A DNA stretch of 40,133 nt from Candidatus Methanophagales archaeon (GTDB lineage Archaea; Halobacteriota; Syntropharchaeia; Alkanophagales; Methanospirareceae), in contig JAFNKG010000014.1 of assembly GCA_017883965.1 (NCBI GenBank), forward strand, positions 1 through 40,133, written 5' to 3'. Below the pieces are notes generated by a model. That model was not told the DNA's origin. It did not search any database and was given only the letters and a program-made list of their open reading frames with translations. A program made the position numbers and the translations under genes. Shown one piece after another: positions 1-6,750 of the stretch. Every line of letters begins with the position of its first letter. Within the stretch, counting starts at the first letter, position 1.

Positions 1-647
1 CTTTCTCCTATTACCACATCGCCGCCTATTCTCAACGTGGAACCCGTCACGAGAGGAACGCCAGCCGCATCTGATACCGCAGAAATCCCCGCAACGTGGT
101 CGAATATCTTCGCAACATCGCCATCATCCGCCACGTGAATGTCCGAGAATAGCGCAACTGGTGTAGCGCCCATTACGTACACGTCACGAAGAGCCGCTCT
201 TGCCACATGAAAACCAGCAAGAAAAGGGAAATCGCTCAGTCTCGAATGCATTCCATCCACAGTTACCACGATAAACTTTTCTTTATCGCCGTCCAGAAAA
301 CGCACCACTCCCGAATCACTCAGGGTTGATGAGTCAACCACGGCCTTTGTTGGACCTATTATCTCCCCTATTTTCTCATGAACATAAAAATCACCGGATC
401 CTCTCGACCCGACACCCAACTCGCCCATTCTTACGTCCGATTTTATTTCAGTGAAAATACCCGATTCGTCTTTTAAATCAATCGTTCTCTTCGCTTCCTC
501 CAGAATTGCCCTCGAAATCGCTTCAGCCTCTTCCTTTCCTATACGATTGCGCTTTATCTCTGCTATGCGACGCTGCATTTCAAGAATGATTTGCTCTTCT
601 TTTTCACCCGCTCTTAACTTCCTCTTTGCAAATCCCTCAAGGTCCAT
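1..647 (-). CDS. AIR synthase-related (PurM/HypE-like) protein, 3' end outside window
   Basis: Read from the reverse strand; the ORF track omits it because it runs off the left edge, so only the N-terminal 215 residues are visible. It starts MDLEGFAKRK, followed by a charged helical region of about 70 residues. A glycine-rich segment GELGVGSRGSGDFYVH comes next, and then VDGMHSRL and RAALRDVYVMGATPVALFSD, which are typical of the PurM/HypE/ThiL/SelD ATP-binding fold. Members of this fold bind ATP and activate a substrate by phosphorylation. The substrate of this archaeal branch is not known to me. The start ATG has GAGGCG upstream as a possible ribosome site. It is divergent from the TPR gene and probably shares an AT-rich promoter with it. 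Confidence 0.75.
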   Translation of the reverse strand, partial: MDLEGFAKRKLRAGEKEEQIILEMQRRIAEIKRNRIGKEEAEAISRAILEEAKRTIDLKDESGIFTEIKSDVRMGELGVGSRGSGDFYVHEKIGEIIGPTKAVVDSSTLSDSGVVRFLDGDKEKFIVVTVDGMHSRLSDFPFLAGFHVARAALRDVYVMGATPVALFSDIHVADDGDVAKIFDHVAGISAVSDAAGVPLVTGSTLRIGGDVVIGE

Positions 648-671
648 TTTTCACACGCCTCTGCGCAAGAA

Positions 672-684
672 GTTATATATTTTA
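672..684. promoter_or_regulatory. Shared divergent TATA region
   Basis: The sequence TTATATATTTTAA lies between the divergent PurM-like and TPR genes. On the plus strand it sits about 30 bp before the TPR start. On the minus strand it sits about 30 bp before the PurM-like start. Archaeal initiation occurs about 25 bp from TATA, so both transcripts would have very short leaders. Inferred from spacing only. Confidence 0.45.
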
Positions 685-712
685 ATAGAGTGAAGTAAAA
701 TGATATATTGCT

Positions 713-1141
713 ATGGGAGAGGAAGGAGAAGAAAGAGAAGCGGATGAGATAGAAGAAGAGAGAGCTGAGGATTTGCTTATAATCGCGGGGGAATATCTTG
801 CGGAAGAGAAATATGAAGAAGCAATAGAAGTTTACAAAGAGATAGTAAAGAAGAATCCAATTCGTCCTACGCTGGCTAAGGCTTGTAACGATTGTGGAGT
901 TGCTTATGCAAGTTTAGAGCAGTATGAAATGGCGATTGGATTCTTCAACGCAGCACTGAATCTCAAGGATTATCTATTAGACGAAGGTATATCGGCTTGT
1001 TATAATCTTGGGCTGGTTTACAAAACTATGGGCGATGCGGAGAAATCCGAGCAGTATTTCAAGCGTGCGGAGATGATAAAGCGGGAATATAAACGCAGGA
1101 TTGAAGAGGCACAGGGTATATTCTCTTCTGATGTGCCTTGA
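713..1141 (+). CDS. TPR-repeat protein
   Basis: A 142-residue acidic protein of unknown partner. After a Glu-rich N-terminus (residues 1-18) come three helical repeats: YLAEEKYEEAIEVYKEIVKK, then AYASLEQYEMAIGFFNAAL, then CYNLGLVYKTMGDAEKSEQYFKRAE. These match the tetratricopeptide consensus (W/Y-LG-Y-A-F-A-P pattern), so it is most likely a cytoplasmic protein-interaction scaffold. There is no signal peptide or catalytic motif. The start ATG has no clear Shine-Dalgarno and lies about 30 bp after a TATA-like block, so the message is probably leaderless. It is not obviously part of an operon with the FBP aldolase/phosphatase gene, which has its own promoter-like region. Confidence 0.75.
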   Translation: MGEEGEEREADEIEEERAEDLLIIAGEYLAEEKYEEAIEVYKEIVKKNPIRPTLAKACNDCGVAYASLEQYEMAIGFFNAALNLKDYLLDEGISACYNLGLVYKTMGDAEKSEQYFKRAEMIKREYKRRIEEAQGIFSSDVP

Positions 1142-1197
1142 AGTTCTGGCTTTGATAGCTCTAAAAATTCCAAATTACACTACAATACATACACAAA

Positions 1198-1211
1198 CTC
1201 GCTGAAGCGAG
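1198..1211. other. Small hairpin (CTCGC-TGAA-GCGAG)
   Basis: A perfect 5-bp stem with a TGAA loop, in the 126-bp gap after the TPR gene. It precedes an AT-rich TATA-like run (about 1217-1230) for the next gene. Its role is unknown. Another TGAA-loop hairpin occurs at 3316-3335. Confidence 0.3.
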
Positions 1212-1267
1212 AAATACAAATATTTTTTATTTATGGAGGGCAAGAAGAAGAAAAGGAGTGGAAAAAA

Positions 1268-2383
1268 ATGGAGAAAATAACCGTAAGTTTGATAAAAGCG
1301 GATATTGGTGGATTTCCAGGGCATTCGACTGTGCACCCGAAGTTAAAGGATAAGGCGAGGGAGCAGATGGAGAAGGCGAAAAAAGAAGGATTGCTCGTGG
1401 ACTATCATGTCTTGAATGCTGGCGACGACCTGCAGTTGCTGATGAGTCACCGGAAAGGTGTAGATGCAGAAGAGATACATGGATTGGCGTGGGAAACGTT
1501 TGAAGAGGCGACGAAAGTGGCGAAGGAGCTCAAGTTGCACGGTGCAGGACAGGATTTGCTGGTGGATGCGTTCAGCGGGAACATAAGGGGTATGGGACCG
1601 GGGATAGCGGAGATGGAAATCACGGAGCGCGGGTCAGAGCCGTTAGTTGCATTTATGATGGACAAAACGGAGCCCGGTGCGTTTAATTACGCGATATTCA
1701 AGATATTCGCAGACCCGTTCAATACCGCGGGGCTTGTCATAGACCCCACGATGCACGATGGATTCGTGTTTGAAGTATGGGACATAAAAGAGAAGACGAG
1801 AGTATTTTTGCGATGCCCAGAAGAGCTGTATGCTTTGCTCGCTTTAATAGGAGCGAAGAGCAAGTACGTGATAAAGAGGGTGTATCCGAAAGATACGAGT
1901 CCAATACCAAAGGAAGAGCCGGTGGCGGCGATAAGCACGGAGAAGTTGTTCTTTACCGCTGGTAAATACGTGGGCAAGGACGACCCTGTCGCATTGGTTC
2001 GGTCACAGGGTGGATTGCCGGCGCTGGGTGAGGTTTTAGAGCCTTTTTCACTACCCTATCTCGTCAGTGGCTGGATGCGAGGTTCGCATAATGGACCTAT
2101 AATGCCCGTTCCTTTCAGATATTCGCAATGCACGCGGTTTGACGGACCGCCACGGGTTATCGCTGCGGGTTTCCAGATAAGTCATGGCAGTTTAGTGGGA
2201 ACTGCGGATTTGTTTGATGACCCTGCCTTTGACCTCGCGAGGAGGAAGGCACAGGAGATAGCCGACTACATGAGGGCACATGGACCTTTCGAGCCGCATA
2301 GACTGCCTGTGGAGGAAATGGAATATACAACACTGCCTGATGTATTGAAGAAGCTTGAGGGAAGGTTTGAAGAGGTGGAATAA
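1268..2383 (+). CDS. fbp: Bifunctional fructose-1,6-bisphosphate aldolase/phosphatase
   Basis: This cytoplasmic gluconeogenic enzyme condenses dihydroxyacetone phosphate and glyceraldehyde-3-phosphate, then dephosphorylates the product to fructose-6-phosphate (archaeal class V FBPase). The N-terminus MEKITVSLIKADIGGFPGHS and the segments HVLNAGDDLQLLM, HGAGQDLLVDAFSGNIRGMGPG and GWMRGSHNGPIMPV are family signatures carrying metal-binding Asp/His residues. The Tyr-Lys-Asp group that forms and handles the Schiff base is present as GKYVGKDD (Tyr234, Lys237, Asp238). At 371 residues it has a normal length. AAGGAG stands 8 bp before ATG. Downstream T-runs probably terminate the message before ftr. 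Very secure assignment. Confidence 0.96.
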   Translation: MEKITVSLIKADIGGFPGHSTVHPKLKDKAREQMEKAKKEGLLVDYHVLNAGDDLQLLMSHRKGVDAEEIHGLAWETFEEATKVAKELKLHGAGQDLLVDAFSGNIRGMGPGIAEMEITERGSEPLVAFMMDKTEPGAFNYAIFKIFADPFNTAGLVIDPTMHDGFVFEVWDIKEKTRVFLRCPEELYALLALIGAKSKYVIKRVYPKDTSPIPKEEPVAAISTEKLFFTAGKYVGKDDPVALVRSQGGLPALGEVLEPFSLPYLVSGWMRGSHNGPIMPVPFRYSQCTRFDGPPRVIAAGFQISHGSLVGTADLFDDPAFDLARRKAQEIADYMRAHGPFEPHRLPVEEMEYTTLPDVLKKLEGRFEEVE

Positions 2384-2385
2384 AT

Positions 2386-2411
2386 CTTCTTTTTTGATTT
2401 TTTATTTTTAT
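2386..2411 (+). terminator. T-rich terminator after fbp
   Basis: The gap between fbp and ftr is almost pure T/A (TCTTCTTTTTTGATTTTTTA and onward). Oligo-T runs are the usual archaeal intrinsic terminators. The distal part (TTTTATTTTTATT) could also be the TATA region for ftr, whose ATG at 2425 has no Shine-Dalgarno. Confidence 0.45.
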
Positions 2412-2424
2412 TGAATTTTGAAAA

Positions 2425-3300
2425 ATGGAAATAGAAGACACCTACTGTGAGGCATTCGATGGGTTATTTGTAAGAATATGCATAACAGCGAGAGATGAGA
2501 AGAGATTGAAGCGAGCGGTTTACGGCGCCACTGCATTGCCTTCCACTGTCTTTGGTGAATCAGAGGGTGGTGTAGAGAAGTGGTTGAAGGAGCACGAAAC
2601 GCCTGACGGCAGGAAAGGAGCGCTGGTTCAACTATGGGTGAATTATGATAAAGGCGCGGCAAAGAAGCTTGAATACGAAATATCGAAACGAATACGGCAG
2701 GGTATACTGGTAGTGCCTACGACATCGGTCTTCAATGCGCTTCCCGATGGAAAAATTGATACCATGAATAGAATAGGGCATTGCGGCGATGGATACGAGA
2801 CAATTGAGCAAAGGTTTGGAAGAGAAGTAATAGTGGTACCGATAATGATGGGTGAATTCCTCGTGGAACACTATTTAGGCTATAATAAGGGAGTGATGGG
2901 TGGAAACGTATGGTTCTTTTGCGAAAGTTTAGAGGCAGCGTTAGAAGCGGGTGAAAAGGCAATCGCATCAATAGAAAAAATAGAAGGCGCTATTACTCCT
3001 TTTGATATTTGCTCTGCCGGCTCTAAACCGGAAACGAAATATCCTGAGATAGGTCCCACGACTAATCACCCTTATTGCCCCTCGTTAAAGCAGAAAATAA
3101 GCGCGTCAAAAGTCCCGGAAGGTGTAAATTTCATTCCCGAAGTTGTTATAAATGGTGTCTCTCTTGATTCGGTGAGAGAAGCGATGAAAGCGGCGATAGA
3201 TAGCGTGAGAGATGTCGAAGGACTGGTGAAAATATCAGCGGGAAATTACGGTGGTAAATTGGGGAGATATAAGGTTTTTTTGAAGGCGATGGTGGAATGA
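2425..3300 (+). CDS. ftr: Formylmethanofuran:tetrahydromethanopterin formyltransferase
   Basis: Ftr moves the formyl group between formylmethanofuran and tetrahydromethanopterin. This is a cytoplasmic step of methanogenesis that runs in reverse in methane oxidisers. The protein (291 residues; family about 297) starts MEIEDTYCEAFDGLFVRICI. It continues with the family segments HETPDGRKGALVQLWVN, VVPTTSVFNALPDG, CGDGYE, KGVMGGNVWFFCES and near the end GLVKISAGNYGGKLGRY. The match extends over the whole length. There is no ribosome site before ATG, so a leaderless message from the T/A-rich gap is likely. It marks the organism as a methanogen, ANME or close relative (Archaeoglobus also has the enzyme). 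Confidence 0.96.
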   Translation: MEIEDTYCEAFDGLFVRICITARDEKRLKRAVYGATALPSTVFGESEGGVEKWLKEHETPDGRKGALVQLWVNYDKGAAKKLEYEISKRIRQGILVVPTTSVFNALPDGKIDTMNRIGHCGDGYETIEQRFGREVIVVPIMMGEFLVEHYLGYNKGVMGGNVWFFCESLEAALEAGEKAIASIEKIEGAITPFDICSAGSKPETKYPEIGPTTNHPYCPSLKQKISASKVPEGVNFIPEVVINGVSLDSVREAMKAAIDSVRDVEGLVKISAGNYGGKLGRYKVFLKAMVE

Positions 3301-3315
3301 GCTACAACCACACCA

Positions 3316-3335
3316 CGCTGCTTTGAAAAGCGGCG
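3316..3335 (+). terminator. Hairpin after ftr
   Basis: An 8-bp stem (CGCTGCTT/AAGCGGCG, one T-G wobble) with a TGAA loop, 15 bp after the ftr stop. The position suggests a 3'-end structure or terminator, but no strong T-run follows it directly. Confidence 0.35.
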
Positions 3336-3408
3336 CATCCTTGGCAGTTGTTTTGGCTTTGTGCTCTTTATCCCTAATCTTCCAGTAAAAATTGAATTTC
3401 ATTCACAA

Positions 3409-3422
3409 CCTTTATAAAAAGG
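3409..3422 (+). promoter_or_regulatory. TATA promoter of the ribosomal protein operon
   Basis: CCTTTATAAAAAGG is a perfect palindromic arm pair around a strong archaeal TATA box (TTTATAAA). It lies about 65 bp before the eL18 start, giving a predicted transcript start near 3440. It is the first clear promoter of the eL18-uL13-uS9-RpoN-tRNA-RpoK group. Confidence 0.65.
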
Positions 3423-3474
3423 TATCTTCAAATGTTCAAAGGCGAAGGGTGAAGGTAAAGGCAAAAGCGAAAAG

Positions 3475-3834
3475 ATGAGAAGAAAAAGGAAGACGAATCC
3501 GAGGATTGACAAGCTAATAGAAGATTTAAAGAGGATTGCAAGAGAGAGCAGCGCACCTATATGGAAGGATATAGCGAAGCGATTGGAGAAGCCACGAAAG
3601 AATTATGCAGAGGTAAACCTGAGCAAGATAAATAGATATTCAGATGCGAATGATATGATATTGGTGCCGGGGAAGGTACTGAGCGCTGGAGCGATTGATA
3701 AGCCAGTCACCGTTGCTGCGTTGGGGTTCAGTAAAAAGGCGTATGAGAAAATCAGCGAGCACGGGAAGTGTGTGAGCATTGAGGAACTGATGGAAAATAA
3801 CCCGAAAGGGTCAGGTGTGAAGATTATCGTTTAA
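3475..3834 (+). CDS. rpl18e: 50S ribosomal protein eL18 (L18e)
   Basis: A 119-residue, strongly basic protein of the large ribosomal subunit. The segments [62 protein letters not shown] and the C-terminal KGSGVKIIV are diagnostic of archaeal L18e, with normal length. It heads the conserved archaeal cluster L18e-L13-S9-RpoN-RpoK. The upstream GAAGGGTGAAGG could act as a ribosome site but is some distance from ATG. A 12-bp hairpin directly after its stop separates it from uL13, so this could be an attenuation or processing point. Confidence 0.95.
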   Translation: MRRKRKTNPRIDKLIEDLKRIARESSAPIWKDIAKRLEKPRKNYAEVNLSKINRYSDANDMILVPGKVLSAGAIDKPVTVAALGFSKKAYEKISEHGKCVSIEELMENNPKGSGVKIIV

Positions 3835-3836
3835 TA

Positions 3837-3863
3837 ATCAAACCTTTTAGAAAAAGGTTTGAT
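3837..3863. terminator. Perfect 12-bp hairpin between eL18 and uL13
   Basis: ATCAAACCTTTT and AAAAGGTTTGAT form a perfect 12-bp inverted repeat around a 3-nt loop, beginning 3 bp after the eL18 stop. It is AT-rich with a central CTTTT...AAAAG core. The same design recurs at 31785-31809 and 35711-35735. It could be a terminator/attenuator, an RNA-processing site, or a dispersed small repeat. Confidence 0.6.
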
Positions 3864-3914
3864 CCAAAAAACAAAATAAGTTTTATCAAAAAAACAGAGG
3901 CGATGGGTGAGGAA

Positions 3915-4346
3915 ATGGAAATAATAGATGGCGAAGGTCTCATTCTGGGAAGATTGGCGAGTGAAGTGGCGAAGAAGCTGCTGAAAGAGAAAGATAAGGA
4001 AATCGCAATCGTTAATGCTGAACGAGTGATAATAAGTGGTGCTAAAGAGAGAATATATAAGGATTACAAAGAAAGGAAGGACAGGGGGTCGAGAGAGAAA
4101 GGACCCTTCTTCCCTAAAATGCCCGATAGAATTGTGAAGAGGACAATAAGGGGGATGCTTCCCTATAAGCAGGCAAGGGGAAGAGAAGCTCTTTCTCGTT
4201 TGAAGGTCTATCTTGGCATACCGGAAGAATATGAAAAGAGTGAGAGGAAAAAGGTGGAATATGCAAAGGCAGAAAGATTATCTCGTAAGTATGTAACCTT
4301 AGGGGAGGTGAGTGAGAAGTTAGGATGGGTACCAAAGCAAAGGTAA
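3915..4346 (+). CDS. rpl13: 50S ribosomal protein uL13
   Basis: Large-subunit ribosomal protein, 143 residues. MEIIDGEGLILGRLASEVAKKLL is the typical archaeal L13 start, followed by VNAERVIISG, KGPFFPKMPDRIVKRTIRGMLPYKQARGREAL and VYLGIPEEY. The ORF track starts 12 bp upstream (MGEE...). I prefer the internal ATG because family members begin here and GGTGAG lies 3 bp before it. The 3' end overlaps the uS9 start by 22 bp, indicating translational coupling within the operon. Confidence 0.94.
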   Translation: MEIIDGEGLILGRLASEVAKKLLKEKDKEIAIVNAERVIISGAKERIYKDYKERKDRGSREKGPFFPKMPDRIVKRTIRGMLPYKQARGREALSRLKVYLGIPEEYEKSERKKVEYAKAERLSRKYVTLGEVSEKLGWVPKQR

Positions 4347-4756
4347 AGAAAATAGTGAATCAGGTGGGTAAGAGGAAGACGGCAATTGCACGAGTAACCA
4401 TAAAAGAGGGTAAGGGTCTCGTGAGGATAAACAAGAAACCGCTGGAAATAATAGAGCCAGAAGTGGTAAGGGCAAAGATAGCGGAACCATTGTTTATCGC
4501 TTCTCAGCTTCCTGACGTGGATATTGATAGCATTGATGCGGAGGTAAATGTGCGCGGTGGCGGTTTCATGGGGCAAGCAGAAGCAGCACGAACTGCTATT
4601 GCTCGTGGATTAGTGGATTGGACAGGGGATGAAGAACTAAAGCAGTCTTATCTGAGATATGATAGAAGCTTGTTGGTTAGTGACATGAGGAAGAAGGAGC
4701 CAAAGAAGTTTGGTGCAAAAGGTGCAAGAGCGAAGCGGCAAAAGTCTTATCGGTGA
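4325..4756 (+). CDS. rps9: 30S ribosomal protein uS9
   Basis: Small-subunit ribosomal protein, 143 residues. Diagnostic segments are VGKRKTAIARVTIKEGKGLVRIN, RGGGFMGQAEAARTAIARGLVDW and the invariant basic tail KEPKKFGAKGARAKRQKSYR, whose last Arg contacts P-site tRNA. It overlaps uL13 by 22 bp and is followed 19 bp later by rpoN, so it is transcribed in the same operon. The start MGTKAKVKKIV carries a GGGGAGGTGAG-like ribosome site inside the uL13 coding region. Confidence 0.95.
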   Translation: MGTKAKVKKIVNQVGKRKTAIARVTIKEGKGLVRINKKPLEIIEPEVVRAKIAEPLFIASQLPDVDIDSIDAEVNVRGGGFMGQAEAARTAIARGLVDWTGDEELKQSYLRYDRSLLVSDMRKKEPKKFGAKGARAKRQKSYR

Positions 4757-4775
4757 ATCCGTGGTGTGAAGTCTA

Positions 4776-4961
4776 ATGATTCCCGTCAGGTGTTATACAT
4801 GCGGAAAAGTAATATCCGATGTCTGGGAGGAGTATAGGGAGAGGATAAAGCACGAGGAACCGGGGAAGGTGCTGGACGGCCTGGGAATAACCAGATATTG
4901 CTGTCGAAGAATGCTTTTAACGCACGCAGAGCTGATAGACGAGATAGCACCGTATGGATAA
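4776..4961 (+). CDS. rpoN: DNA-directed RNA polymerase subunit N (RpoN/Rpb10)
   Basis: A 61-residue zinc-binding RNA polymerase subunit. It begins [20 protein letters not shown], with the CxxC motif, and the second zinc pair is the adjacent Cys-Cys in [11 protein letters not shown]. This gives the family's atypical zinc ribbon. Length and sequence match archaeal RpoN throughout. It lies 19 bp after uS9 and 14 bp before a tRNA-Pro gene, so it belongs to the ribosomal/polymerase operon. Confidence 0.95.
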   Translation: MIPVRCYTCGKVISDVWEEYRERIKHEEPGKVLDGLGITRYCCRRMLLTHAELIDEIAPYG

Positions 4962-4975
4962 GAGTGGAGATAAAG

Positions 4976-5050
4976 GGGGTTGTAGGGTAGCTTGGTCTAT
5001 CCTTCGGCGTTCGGGACGCCGAGACCTGAGTTCAAATCTCAGCAACCCCA
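4976..5050 (+). tRNA. tRNA-Pro (anticodon CGG)
   Basis: A full cloverleaf can be folded. The 7-bp acceptor stem is GGGGTTG/CAACCCC with discriminator A. The D-arm lies in GGGTAGCTTGGTCTATCC. The anticodon stem is CGGCG/CGCCG around the loop TTCGGGA, placing CGG at positions 34-36 with G37. The T-arm is CTGAG-TTCAAAT-CTCAG. CCA is not encoded. No intron is visible. It lies between rpoN and rpoK on the same strand, with gaps of 14 and 30 bp, so it is probably co-transcribed and cut out of the operon mRNA. Confidence 0.93.
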
Positions 5051-5080
5051 TTTTCTCATTCAAATCAAATCAAGGAAAGG

Positions 5081-5272
5081 TTGATCTTCTTGGAAGAAGA
5101 AAGAGATAAATACACGAAATACGAAAAAGCACGTATCATAGGAGCAAGAGCACTGCAGATAGCCATGGGTGCACCAGTGCTCATAGAAACAGAAGAAATA
5201 GACCCCATAGAGATGGCTATCGAGGAATTTGAGAAAGGAGTTATCCCGATAACAGCGAAAAGGGAGAGATAA
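5081..5272 (+). CDS. rpoK: DNA-directed RNA polymerase subunit K (RpoK/Rpb6), TTG start
   Basis: A 63-residue RNA polymerase assembly subunit. [26 protein letters not shown] is the highly conserved Rpb6/omega core, and the C-terminus [13 protein letters not shown] is also typical. The start is a TTG. The track uses 5081, directly after AAGGAAAGG. An in-frame TTG at 5090 (LEEER) leaves better spacing from that ribosome site and is a good alternative. No ATG is available upstream of the core. It is the last gene of the eL18 operon before the strand changes. Confidence 0.9.
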   Translation: MIFLEEERDKYTKYEKARIIGARALQIAMGAPVLIETEEIDPIEMAIEEFEKGVIPITAKRER

Positions 5273-5305
5273 ATAACTTGTATTTGTTTAACTGCCAAGT
5301 TTCAA

Positions 5306-5321
5306 GATGCAAGATACAGGA
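5306..5321. repeat. Left 16-bp inverted repeat of S23-gene cassette
   Basis: GATGCAAGATACAGGA directly abuts the stop codon of the four-helix-bundle gene. Its exact reverse complement is at 5705-5720, just outside the other end of the gene. Confidence 0.7.
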
Positions 5322-5702
5322 TTATGATTTATGACCAGATTCCACAGCTTTAATGAAATTGTGGATTTTTCGTCCTAATTCTTCATATCTCAGGATAAAG
5401 CTATCAAAAATATCGTTATCATTGAGTGCCTCTGTCTCATACAAAATTTTAAGATGCTCTTTTGTTTCATCGCATGATGCCAAAGCAAATGTAAGAAATC
5501 GGATAAAATCATTTTTGTATCGGCGGCGACCAAATCCCTCAACGATATTCACAGGAATTGCCTTAGCAGATCTCCTCAGTTGGCTCCCTTCTTCGTATAA
5601 CTCGAATTTCGGCAAGCTAAGGCTTACCTTATGAATTTCAATTGCCAAATCATGACTTAACTGATATATTTCCAAATCCTTATATGTCTGAAATGCCCTC
5701 AT
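5322..5702 (-). CDS. Four-helix-bundle protein (S23 / 23S rRNA intervening-sequence family)
   Basis: The protein [20 protein letters not shown]... has the family pattern: an aromatic/Leu-rich N-terminus, then [40 protein letters not shown], then an acidic C-terminal helix. Relatives are found inside 23S rRNA intervening sequences and scattered in genomes, and their molecular function is poorly known. The track starts 8 codons earlier (MHDARYRR), but those codons are the inverted repeat itself. I prefer the second ATG, preceded by AGGAGG, although spacing to that site is almost zero. The gene is framed exactly by 16-bp inverted repeats, as expected of a mobile cassette. Confidence 0.8.
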   Translation of the reverse strand: MRAFQTYKDLEIYQLSHDLAIEIHKVSLSLPKFELYEEGSQLRRSAKAIPVNIVEGFGRRRYKNDFIRFLTFALASCDETKEHLKILYETEALNDNDIFDSFILRYEELGRKIHNFIKAVESGHKS

Positions 5703-5704
5703 CC

Positions 5705-5743
5705 TCCTGTATCTTGCATCATGCATCTTGTATCATGCATCTT
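5705..5743. repeat. Right inverted repeat plus two direct repeats
   Basis: TCCTGTATCTTGCATC (5705-5720) is the exact reverse complement of 5306-5321. It runs into two direct copies of ATCATGCATCTT (5719-5730 and 5732-5743 within one base). These short related words look like slippage or repeated insertion/excision products beside the four-helix-bundle gene. Confidence 0.65.
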
Positions 5744-5769
5744 CATCGACTATACAAATACTTTTATTC

Positions 5770-6648
5770 TTATCGTTGCTGCCACTTCTCTTTTGTCCTC
5801 TTCCTGATTACCTGACCTATTCTCATCATCTCTTCTGGTGGTAATGGCTCAGGAACTGAAGTCTGCGTGTTAGTGTAGATTCCCAGAGCTAACTCCCGGA
5901 ACAAATCGGCAATATCGCTATTGGGGTCATATTCAATCACGGTATTACCCTCAATCTCTGATTCTGCGACCTGATGTGCGTTAGGGACATGTCCAATAAC
6001 TTGCGACATGACTTTTTCTGCGAAGTCGTGAACGACTGCTTCGTCGTCAAGCATGCCTCTGACATTATAGACAATACCACCTAATGGAGACCCCCCTTTG
6101 GTTGCGAACTCGCTGATACCTTTGCAAATGTTGTTTGCAGCGTAAAGAGCAAGATAATCCGCTGATGTTACAATATAGACCTCATCTGCCAAACCTCTCC
6201 GCAGGGGCATCGCAAAACCACCACATACTACGTCTCCCGGCACGTCATATATCACCACGTCCGGCATTAGTTCTTCGAAGGCATTCAGCCTCTTAAGCAA
6301 ATCTATCGCAACGATGACGCCTCTACCAGCGCATCCAACACCCGGTCTTGGACCTCCACACTCTGCACAGTAAACACCCCTGTAACCTTTGTAGAGGACT
6401 TCATCAAGCTCGATTTTATTTCCTTCTACCAGCCCTTCAAGACCCAACTGCTCTATACCTTTATCGCGTGATACATCGAGAATGGTCGGTATCTGTACCT
6501 CGCCTGTCAGATTTCTGGTGCAATCTGACTTGGGGTCACAGCCAATCATCATCACCGATAGTCCATGTTCAGCCAATGCAGCCACAATGTTTGACCCTAT
6601 CGTTGATTTTCCAATTCCGCCTTTGCCATAAAACGCTATTTGTCTCAT
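5770..6648 (-). CDS. cfbC: NifH-like iron-sulfur ATPase, probably CfbC (Ni-sirohydrochlorin a,c-diamide reductive cyclase reductase)
   Basis: Family members are homodimeric ATP-dependent reductases passing electrons to a NifD-like partner. CfbC serves coenzyme F430 synthesis; BchL and NifH are relatives. [16 protein letters not shown] is the P-loop. The two cysteines that hold the shared [4Fe-4S] cluster are present in [10 protein letters not shown] (Cys106) and [11 protein letters not shown] (Cys142), and CDPKSDCTR is the second nucleotide motif. The track start is a TTG 21 codons upstream; the ATG beginning at the P-loop strand fits the family. It lies about 100 bp behind an ABC operon, with its own TATA/inverted-repeat region. 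No CfbD partner is in the window, so BchL-like or other roles remain possible. Confidence 0.8.
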   Translation of the reverse strand: MRQIAFYGKGGIGKSTIGSNIVAALAEHGLSVMMIGCDPKSDCTRNLTGEVQIPTILDVSRDKGIEQLGLEGLVEGNKIELDEVLYKGYRGVYCAECGGPRPGVGCAGRGVIVAIDLLKRLNAFEELMPDVVIYDVPGDVVCGGFAMPLRRGLADEVYIVTSADYLALYAANNICKGISEFATKGGSPLGGIVYNVRGMLDDEAVVHDFAEKVMSQVIGHVPNAHQVAESEIEGNTVIEYDPNSDIADLFRELALGIYTNTQTSVPEPLPPEEMMRIGQVIRKRTKEKWQQR

Positions 6649-6704
6649 ATAGACTAAAGGGTTCTTGATATTTTTGTCTCTTAGATATTTCAGGTCTCTT
6701 ACCA

Positions 6705-6723
6705 ACAACAAATAATATGTTGT
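6705..6723 (-). promoter_or_regulatory. Inverted repeat over a TATA-like core upstream of cfbC
   Basis: ACAACA-AATAATA-TGTTGT is a 6-7-6 perfect inverted repeat. Its spacer on the minus strand (TATTATT) resembles a TATA box placed about 60 bp before the cfbC ATG. A repressor at this site would block TBP. Which protein binds is unknown. Confidence 0.4.
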
Positions 6724-6750
6724 GAAACTTTATTAAGCATTAGCTCGAGC

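Noticed and set aside
451-693. Plus-strand ORF of 80 aa at the left edge
   Set aside because: Shadow of the minus-strand PurM-like gene, which has recognisable motifs; the ORF itself has none.
6649-6711. N-terminal extension of the NifH-like protein (TTG start in track)
   Set aside because: The family begins at the P-loop strand ([11 protein letters not shown]), an ATG is available there, and the extension covers the inverted repeat and promoter-like sequence.
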